Shown here: positions 56,742 to 64,000 of the stretch, in pieces
How the letters are laid out: each line of letters begins with the position of its first letter
Numbering within the stretch: position 1 is the stretch's first letter
Made by a program: the position numbers and the translations under genes
The notes under the pieces: generated by a model
Database searches by the model: none
Seen by the model: only the letters and a program-made list of their open reading frames with translations
What the model was told of the DNA's origin: nothing
NCBI GenBank assembly: GCA_030272585.1
Contig: BSYQ01000004.1
Coordinates: 6,758,001-6,822,000, forward strand
Source of the DNA: Bryopsis sp. KO-2023
Lineage: Eukaryota > Chlorophyta > Ulvophyceae > Bryopsidales > Bryopsidaceae
Direction of reading: 5' to 3'
Length of the DNA stretch: 64,000 nucleotides

Positions 56742-57841
56742 CATCCCAAATTTTCCGACACCTACTTAAGCTAAAAAAAAGTTGGTTTTGACTTAAAGTC
56801 GGCCAAAAGTTGGTCAAAAGCTACATGGCTTATGTCAGTACAAAGCCGATATCAACTTATGTTGTAAAAACGTCGAGTGACATATCAATAACATATGTCG
56901 ATAACAGCTTTTTTTCGGCTTATGTTGATCAACTGTTCACCCAACTAAAAGTTGACCAACATTTGTTTGAGTCGACGTCAACTGACTTAAGTAGATAAAA
57001 TTGTCAGTACCAACTATTCATCGACTTAAGCCATTCAACTTGATGTGTGACTTAGAGTTAACCCACTTTGCGTTGATGGGAAGCCAGGTAACTTAAGTCA
57101 GAAAATGGTTGTCAGCGACTATTTTGTCTACTTAAGTTACCCAACGTTTTGGGCGGCTGAGAGTTATCCGACTTTGCGCCGATTGGAAGCCAAGTAACTT
57201 AAGTACGATGTAGCACCCAGAACAGTACGATCCCAAAAATAGCGCGCCTCGTACCAGCCATCATTCCGTCACGCAGATACCCAGTCACGGAGCAACCATC
57301 TGTGGTACCATCATCGTTTGGTGTTGCAATCGACGAGACAGGGAACCATAATAAGAGTGTCGACGCCGGAGTCGGGTTTCGTCGACGGAGCCAGACGTCG
57401 CCACAAACAGGGGCGGCAGTGTAGCCGAGAGACCAGGGTGGAGCGTCCAGCGCAGCTGCGGGGACAAACGCCCATGTCCCGTCCACGTCGTATCGTCAAT
57501 GGTCCTCAGCGTGTGGTGTGTGTGTGTGTGTTGCAGGTAGGAGACCGTTCTCCCGATGTCCGGTCGTGTCCTGGTGCAAGCCCGAGTGCCTTCATGGTGA
57601 GCAGCGACGATTCCAGGGTGAGTAGACCCCCAGGAGGGCCTCCTTTGTTCATGTACCTCACTCCTTCCCCTAACCCTTTACAAGAGGTTGTAAATGTATC
57701 CTCCTGGGAGAGCTCATTCCGTTTTGATTGCCTTGTGGAGATGCTGCTGCTTGGTGTTGAAATTCTGTGTGATAGATTGCAGGAGAGCTGCTCAATCCTG
57801 TGATTGTAACTCGTGACTTGGTGGGAGGTTCCTCCCTCCAG

Positions 57842-58231
57842 CATCCCTGATATCGCTTTGTGTAACTGGTCTGATGTTGCTGATGTCGAGGTACAGGGTA
57901 TGTACTCTGTCGCTTTTGTTATCCTAACTTCATCCTGTTGTTTCGTGATATATTTTGTCCTACTGCCAATTTTTCTTGTCCTTGTACACTGCATGTTCTT
58001 GAAGATTGGTCATTTATCACAGAGATAATCCCTGTGATATTTTGTTAAGAAGGTTAACACTTTTTGCAGATTGAAGTTAAGGCAATGTTGGGTATCCCAC
58101 AAGAAGATTCGACGGTACACATTATTCGGAGCTATCATACCCTGAGTAGCCCACCAAGAAAAATTGCTTTGGGCCCATTCGACATCAAGGTGGAGGCTGC
58201 TGGAGATAATGCCATCATGGATAGGTGGTGA
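57842..58231 (+). CDS. Partial spliced frame inside the transposon
   Basis: Exons 57842-57890 (acceptor after a pyrimidine tract, CCTCCCTCCAG) and 58070-58231 (acceptor TTTTTGCAG) join in phase 0. They encode PDIALCNWSDVADVE followed by IEVKAMLGIPQEDSTVHIIR and on to MDRW then stop, about 70 residues. A further well-bounded exon candidate at 57537-57617 (TTGCAG to GTGAGT) lies upstream but does not match in phase. Family unknown. Confidence 0.4.
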
Positions 58232-58588
58232 CGGGTAAGATCCTACTGCATTATCATTTAGTGTCTGCTATGCCCGGTAACTCAGCAAGCTGGATTCGAG
58301 AAACGCCCAGAGAATGCTGATTAGTTGCTGGGTGTGTCATGGTCCTTTCTGAAATTTGTAATTTTGCTTATAGTTTCTGTTATTTCCTCTTTCCATTTTA
58401 TTTTTCTGTGTTTTATAAGATTCACTACAATCATTGTAGTATTTAGGCTATTGAATAGCCTTTGGAAATTTTCAAACCGGGCAGAGTTAAACTAAACCTT
58501 TGGTCTGGGAAAATTGTACTCAGGTGTCTGCTGTGCTCACGGTCACTCTCACATCAAAGAGTGAGCACAATGAGATTATCAAAAAAAT

Positions 58589-58864
58589 ATGGTCCTTGGG
58601 CGTTGGTTTGAAGATAGTGGGGAAAGAAACGGCACCATCACATTGAGGTCTTTGAAGTGGGAAATGAAGCAGCGTAAAAGCGGAAGGGGATTTGAGCATT
58701 CTTGTTTTTTAATAGATGTACAGGCAATACGAAAACAAGTGCTAATTGTGAAGGATTACAAAAAAGCTGAGTTTTCCGATGGTTCGGCTTGGATTAGGGG
58801 GATCAAGAAATCTGAAAGAAGATTTTACTTGAACGATCTTGTAGAAGTGCGTGATTGGGCTTGA
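58589..58864 (+). CDS. Hypothetical 91-residue ORF inside the transposon
   Basis: ATG to TGA, uninterrupted. Charged and aromatic composition (MVLGRWFEDSGERNG at the start, KSERRFYLNDLVEVRDWA at the end) looks protein-like. No domain recognised. Its third-position bases are more A/T-rich than in the neighbouring host genes. Confidence 0.4.
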   Translation: MVLGRWFEDSGERNGTITLRSLKWEMKQRKSGRGFEHSCFLIDVQAIRKQVLIVKDYKKAEFSDGSAWIRGIKKSERRFYLNDLVEVRDWA

Positions 58865-59229
58865 ATATGTTTTGGGGATTGCAACTCACATAAAGATGTT
58901 GTATTGATTGTATTATATGGATTCTTGTGTAAGATTCTCTCTCCAAAATGTCTGTGTTACTGTTGCAGCCCCTGTAACATTTTCATTGTGACAATGCAGT
59001 CCACCCAGCTTCCACCCCAACAAAAGTCACCCAACTGTTTTTCGGCTTAAGTCACCCAGCTCCCATCTCAACATGAGTCGCCCAACTTTCAAGCGACATG
59101 AGCTGCCTAGCTTTTTATCGACTTAAGTCACTTGACTCGAAAGTATAACTTTAAGTTGGGCAAAGTCGGTACCGACTTTTACCCAACTCAAAACCCGACT
59201 TAAGTCGGGGCGGAAAATTTGGGATGCCT

Positions 59230-60034
59230 TGCTTGGAGGTGATTCGATATCTTGGGTATTTGAGGCGAGACCCTGGCGTTTCCATTTTTTTTAATGCCGA
59301 ACAACTTTTCAACACACAAATGCCAAAGTTGCAACACAAGAAAATTGTGTGCATGAATTCCAGAAAGCAAAAAAAAGCAGCAGTCATGAACCCTCCCCAC
59401 AGGACTGATCAAAAGCAAAAAGCAAAGGCTTTGATCAGTTCTCTTTATGTTTGTCACTGTTGGAGCCCCCATCGGCAGTCTCGTGTTTTCCACCCTTCCT
59501 GTAGGCATACCAAGAAATTTTGGACAGCTGCAAAAACTGCCACTTTGAGTCGGGCTGCGTGACGCAAATGTCAGGAGACTCTTTTGCCTCGATCCTGTTG
59601 ATAGTGCACCCAACGTCGAACCGGTTTGGACCGGATCATCGATTTTTATTTTCCACCAGCAGATTGTGCACTTGGAGTTTTGAGATAGGTTGTCATATGG
59701 GTTGGGAAGATTGGATTTATGATTCTTTGATTTGTTTTTTAAAATCTATTTGTTATGGCAGTCGTGGCAAACATGAATCCACAAGTCATTTTTTCAGCAT
59801 CCCACGTTTGCTCGCTTTTGTTGAGAACCCCCGCAACTCGAATCAGCCGAGAAATTATTGGGAGCAGAATTCCCAGTCCGACCAGCCGCATTTTTTCTGA
59901 GGAAAAATAAGCAGTCTGCATCGTACACCCGCGTCGTGCGATTCACTCAAAGTGCTTGGTTTCCTCCTTGCACTCGCAAAGTGACAGTGTATCAGGGGAA
60001 TTCGGCCTGACAGGGTGGCCAAAAAAGAGTATCG
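59230..60034. other. Intergenic region
   Basis: Both strands are partly open across 59224-59613, without domain evidence. The promoter of the next gene should lie just upstream of 60035. Confidence 0.4.
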
Positions 60035-61689
60035 ATGATGTTGTTTACCCCTGTCGTTGCAGCCATTGCGCTGGCACTGGTCGTGGTTTTAGCGGACATG
60101 GCGATTCGCAAATTCATTCAGGTGTGCTGTTTGAATCTTGTTCGTTTGGCCGTTTGTTGTTTGACGCGAAAAAATCGGCGCCAACTTCGCTGTGGTGATG
60201 AGTTCTCATGGTCCTTTGAAATTGTGACTAAATTGAGGATTTTCGTCGTACAACCAGCTGAAGAATCAGACAAGAGAGCTGCAGGAAGCGAACACCAAAT
60301 TGGAGGAAATGAAGCAAAAGGTGCAGGAGCCTTCGCCACATCCACGTATATATATCTCTTGCAATGAGAGTGCTAATAAAAAGAAACGGATCACGCAGTC
60401 GATGGTGTTTTGCGCTTCAGCGATCGCTTTCCCGACACTCGTGCATTTTGGATGCATGCTGATCAAGAACACCCGCGACAAGATCAACAAAAAAACGAAG
60501 TCCATCGACAAACGCCCGCAGCCGCTCGATCGTTTGGAACGCGAGACGCACCTATTTACGAGCCGCCGCCTTTTCGAAACTCGTATTTGCTGAGCCGTTC
60601 AACCCACAAACGTGTGATCTCTTAGCTTTGCATATTACACAGGTGGAACAGCTATCGAAGGAGAAATATGAGGCCCAGGCGCGTTGTATAGTTTCAAAAG
60701 AGGAGGCAGCGATGTGCAGAGCTGAGATGGAGGAGGCGAAAGCGAAGCTCATCAGTCGAGAAAACAACAAAACGGACGCTGCAACTGAGTGAGAACACGT
60801 CGAAATCTGCTGTTGAGTGTCGTTTATTCAGTGAACTCTTGATGTGTACTTTCTGGACGCTGCGCATGGAACAAACGAATCAGAAGTGCTTGTTGTTTGG
60901 GTTCTTATCAGACTGACGCTCTGGTTAGAGTCGTCACGGCTGCTTTTTGAAGGAGGGGGTGGGGTGGGGGGGCATGATGTGTTACAATCGCTGTTTGGAT
61001 CGCTGCGTAGGGCGCTGAGAGATGCGGAATCGAAATTTACCGATCAATTGAAAGCTTTGCAGAAGTCCTTCAAGCACCCTACGAAATCGACGAGCGATGT
61101 TGGTGTGTCGGCTTATCTGGTACGGTCTGATACATTGACACATGTGTACACCCACCCAAGCGCGGTAGAAAGCGCAAGGCCAAAGTCATCTAAATCAGAA
61201 AACCGAATGTTGGTGGTGCACCCTTGTTTTTGGACGCCTGGCCTTGACCTTGTGTTCGTATCTTGTATCAAGTTAGGGAAGTCTGTTGCGGTGTAGATGC
61301 CAGAGGACCCCTTTCGATTCGAGGCACCTAACGATGCCGTTGTATGGAAAAGCAAGGAAATCAAAGTAACATGGTCACAAGACGGTAGGGGGGTATAACC
61401 GACGCCGTCGGTGCGTCACCGGCGAAACGTTGTTCCCAAGACGAAATCATTAGTGAAAGTGCGTTTTGGTAATGGCGTCGGTGACGCCCCCCTTCCGTCT
61501 TTTGGGTGGAGGCTATTTGTTTTGTTGTTTTGCTTTTGAGCTCCGAACTGTCATGTATGTTTCACTGAGGGGAGTTTGTTTGGTTTTTTGATGAACAAGG
61601 TGGGGGAGGTCTTGTTTCTCACATTGGAGGAGTACGAAAATTTCATTAGGACCTATGGTGCCAAACACTGGAAAGACAGGTGCAGATAG
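60035..61689 (+). CDS. Membrane-anchored coiled-coil protein
   Basis: Six exons (60035-60121, 60258-60320, 60643-60788, 61011-61119, 61297-61392, 61600-61689) join in consistent phases (0, 0, 2, 0, 0) to 196 residues. The N-terminus is one hydrophobic segment (LFTPVVAAIALALVVVLADM), either a signal anchor or a cleavable signal. A charged coiled coil of about 80 residues follows (RELQEANTKLEEMKQK, CRAEMEEAKAKLISREN, FTDQLKALQKSFK). A small C-terminal part carries WKSKEIKVTWSQ and ends LTLEEYENFIRTYGAKHWKD. The family is not recognised. The fourth exon's donor was chosen because it gives the only frame that keeps the next exon open. Topology suggests an organelle or ER membrane tether, which is inference. 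Confidence 0.6.
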
Positions 61690-62419
61690 AAAACAATAAA
61701 AGATTTGAAATATCCTCCCCCCCAAAAAAAATAAATTACACAACCAAAAGTAAAACTGAAAAAAATCATCAGTCTAATTTAGTAATGGGAGTTGGAAGGG
61801 ACCTCTGGAGTATGACTTGCATGGTCTCAACAAAGAAATTGTAATTTATATTCTAAAATAAATAGAATATTTTAGGTTTTCTTTTAAAAGGAAAGGAGAT
61901 TAAAGTTTTAGTCAATATTTTTTTTATTTTTATTTTTTTTTTTTTTGGGGGGGGGGGGATCCACAGGAAAGAGAGAGTCCAGAAAAGACACCCAGCAACA
62001 GGCAAATATAGAATGATGCTGAAGAGGAGGCAGAACCTTGCCATTCGCAGAGCTCCTCTTTCCAATAAGGGGTCTGGATTTTTGGTCCAGTGACAAGGAC
62101 AATAATATGCTAAATCGCTGGTCACCATCGGTGTTGTTAATTTTGTTATTTTCCCAGCTTCTTTGATGTGTAACTTCAGTTTTGACAATTGGGGGAAATG
62201 AACTCAGCAACAGTAGCTCCAGGTAGCAAACATATTTTGGTAATGTTTTAGCGAGAAGTAGCTCCTCTATGCTTTCTTTTCTGTATTTTCTAGACAGATA
62301 ATTGATGGCTTTTTAATAGAGTTCAGGTTTTTCGTTGCTTTGTTTTCTGAAGGGGTTGGTGGTTGGTCGTGGTGGATATTGATGTGTGTATTTATTATTA
62401 GAGAGGAGATGTATCGATG
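61690..62419. other. Intergenic region between convergent genes
   Basis: AT-rich, with a T run followed by a G run at about 61931-61958. Frames on the minus strand (61853-62210) cross this homopolymer and are not credible. Confidence 0.45.
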
Positions 62420-63079
62420 TTATTTTTGAGCATTTAAGGAATCAGTGGAAAAAACAAGAAAGGGCAAGAACCTAAATCCCAGAGGAAAATAAAGTACCTT
62501 ATGAAGTGTTTTGTGGTGGCTTTGGGAAAGAAAGAAAAAGACAAGCAACGGAGAGATCAAAAACTTGGGTCTTGCGTTTCCAGTGTCAAACTGTGAGGTA
62601 CATTCCATTCTGTTTTGTACATCGGGCTTTTTCAGACAATCACCCACCCACACCACACATACATTTCCTGATTTCCTAGTATCGCCGCCGGGCCTGTATG
62701 CTTCTTTATAGTGCTCTCGGAATGCAGAAAACGCCTCAGCCAGCTTGGGGTTTCCCTGCTCGACCGCGACCTCATAATTTGCCCTGGAATGGTAGTGAAC
62801 GTTGTCGCCTTTGAAATTCTCCCGCACCATCTCGTTGCGCGCGTCAGAGAAGGATTTGGCGGCTTTGTAAGTATCAATCGGGTGGCAGACAGCAGATCTC
62901 ACAATCGTTCCCAGTCCCGACCTTCCAACACAAGCGAAAACCAACACATTCAACAACACTGGTGAAAAAAGTGATATGTTTCGATGGAAATCCACAAAAA
63001 CAAGTCAGTACTTGTGGCCGGTTTCATCCCGAGGCCGCCCGATGTTCTCCATCGCCCACTTGACTTCGTAGGGATCCAT
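62420..63079 (-). CDS. Hypothetical small protein
   Basis: Proposed exons are 63079-63012, 62921-62663 and 62590-62420, phases 2 and 0, 165 residues. The first two read naturally: MDPYEVKWAMENIGRPRDE, then SGLGTIVRSAVCHPIDTYKAAK, NFKGDNVHYHSRANYEVA, PKLAEAFSAFREHYKEAY. This is a small, charged, His/Tyr-bearing domain of unknown family. The last exon turns hydrophobic and Phe-rich (PLLVFFFLSQ) and may be wrong. There is no clear signal peptide. An alternative acceptor 23 bases upstream would read VLLNVLVFACVGRS instead, but in a phase the first exon cannot supply. Confidence 0.5.
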
Positions 63080-64000
63080 GATTGATTGCTTGCAAACGCA
63101 GTGAGAAACTTTGCTTTGGTGGTGGTTTTGTGTTTTCAAAGCCGGTTTTTAAGTTGCCCCGACGCCCAACCAATCAATTCGACACATGGGAAAGCTGCCA
63201 TCATTACTCATCAAACGATATTGGAAACTGCACACTCGCACACGCGAAGAAGTAAGTTGCACCACCCTCAAGTGTGAAGGGTAAGTTGTCAATGTCGATC
63301 AATTGGCAAAGATAACCGCTCAAAGATCCTCTACAAGACACGCACTGCGTGTCCCACACTGCGTTGGTTCGTGTGCAACACGTTGATGGAACTTCTTGAA
63401 CGTGTCCGTTGTGAAATAGGAGATTTGAGACCCAATGCACACTACAATCCACTACTTGAATTAGGGGATTGAACAGTGAACTATTGGGAGTAAACCACAT
63501 TCCATCGGAGTAAGATGTCTATCGCATCTAAAACAGTCATATTCAGAACGCTCAAAGCCCATAGGAATTGAGGAGGAGGTAGCTCCCGCGTCCGATTTCG
63601 GGACCCCTGATAGGTTGTTTGCTGTTTGTTTGCCGATAATTGTTTTTTTCAATGTTCTTGGCCTCGTCTCAAGGGGGCACACGATCTGTCTGTGCCTTTT
63701 TAAGTTTAGATGATAATTTGGGAAGGGTGCCATATTTACTGCTCTTAAAATCAGTACCAATCCAATCCCACCCTCCATCTGCAGTTGTGAATCCCAGGTG
63801 CAATGAGATGCGCATTGATGGTGGAGTGATACATCCCACATGACATCAAAAAGTATTTCATAAATCTGGTCCTTTTCCATTATTTCTTGAAGGGAATGTG
63901 TACAAGAGGATTGAAAGCAAGAATTGGTCGAGAATCAGGGGACGGATCAGACATAATCCACCACCCCAAGCGTTAAATGCATTGTCTGAGGCAGTTTCAT
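63080..64000. other. Intergenic region with a dispersed repeat copy
   Basis: It contains the second copy of the dispersed repeat (63727-63865). A minus-strand frame over 63461-63880 is mostly repeat and is not a supported gene. Confidence 0.45.
63727..63865 (-). repeat. Dispersed repeat, copy 2 (inverted)
   Basis: The complement of this segment matches 22877-23022 over almost its whole length, including GTCATGTGGGATGTATCACT and GGTACTGATTTTAAGAGCAG. The flanks are unrelated. Confidence 0.75.

Larger units (their letters stand above)
56742..59226. mobile_element. 2.5 kb DNA transposon with terminal inverted repeats
   Basis: The 16-base CATCCCAAATTTTCCG at 56742-56757 recurs as its exact complement at 59211-59226. 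Both ends are flanked by CCT (56739-56741 and 59227-59229), a possible 3-base target duplication. The outer 450 and 250 bases are packed with variants of GACTTAAGTC and CCAACTT, like the subterminal binding arrays of CACTA or other cut-and-paste elements. No transposase motif was recognised inside. Instead there are exon-like pieces (below), so the element may be non-autonomous and carry captured gene sequence, or encode an unfamiliar transposase. Confidence 0.78.

Noticed and set aside
60300-60593. 97-codon frame reading through an intron of the membrane-anchored coiled-coil gene
   Set aside because: The better model splices at 60320/60643; the read-through frame does not continue the coiled coil.
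63461-63880. 139-codon minus-strand frame near the window end
   Set aside because: Most of it lies on the dispersed repeat, whose other copy is not in a conserved frame.
1-64000. CRISPR arrays, rRNA genes, prokaryotic operons, viral or toxin genes
   Set aside because: None seen. The repeats present are microsatellites, tandem or inverted elements typical of eukaryotic nuclear DNA.

Overview
The window is nuclear DNA of an intron-containing eukaryote. Coding frames are broken by short GT-AG introns (about 70 to 700 bases) whose phases join cleanly. Flanks are full of poly-A/T and poly-C/G tracts, and no bacterial operons, rRNA or obvious tRNA genes are seen. The gene set (a plant-type SnRK2-like kinase fold, a nuclease resembling plant CCR4 homologs 5/6, an LSM12-like protein, a secreted formylglycine-type sulfatase) would fit an alga or a related protist. 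The lineage cannot be fixed from this sequence alone.

Layout. 1-7.1 kb: an apparent SnRK2-like pseudokinase (minus), a 929-residue acidic disordered protein (plus) and a weak 144-residue ORF (minus). 8-13.7 kb: a secreted Ala-rich protein (minus) of about 13 exons, built as two tandem copies of [helical Ala-rich exons plus a Cys-rich PAN/apple-like domain]. 17-27.6 kb: three minus-strand paralogs of a secreted ankyrin-repeat protein, with a small coiled-coil gene between copies 1 and 2. 29.7-33.6 kb: a five-exon secreted sulfatase with a CBM6-like domain and a long charged tail (minus). 34.2-35.0 kb: a short LSM12-like gene (plus). 36.5-38.1 kb: an F-box/WD40 gene (minus). 40.4-48.7 kb: a ten-exon, 1428-residue coiled-coil gene (minus). 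51.1-56.1 kb: an eight-exon CCR4/Angel-type nuclease (plus). 56.7-59.2 kb: a 2.5 kb DNA transposon with terminal inverted repeats that carries exon-like sequence. 60-63.1 kb: a membrane-anchored coiled-coil gene (plus) and a small unknown gene (minus). A 410-base MITE sits at 50.2 kb.

How the genes may work together. From 8 to 33.6 kb, five of the six well-modelled genes encode proteins with N-terminal signal peptides, all on the minus strand: the Ala-rich/PAN protein, three ankyrin proteins and the sulfatase. I read this as a possible surface or extracellular-matrix neighbourhood; that is inference. The other genes look like ordinary intracellular functions: mRNA decay, RNA binding, ubiquitin-ligase targeting and cytoskeletal or scaffold coiled coils.

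Gene models were built by eye from splice-site consensus, reading-frame phase and paralog comparison. First exons and 3' ends are the least certain parts.
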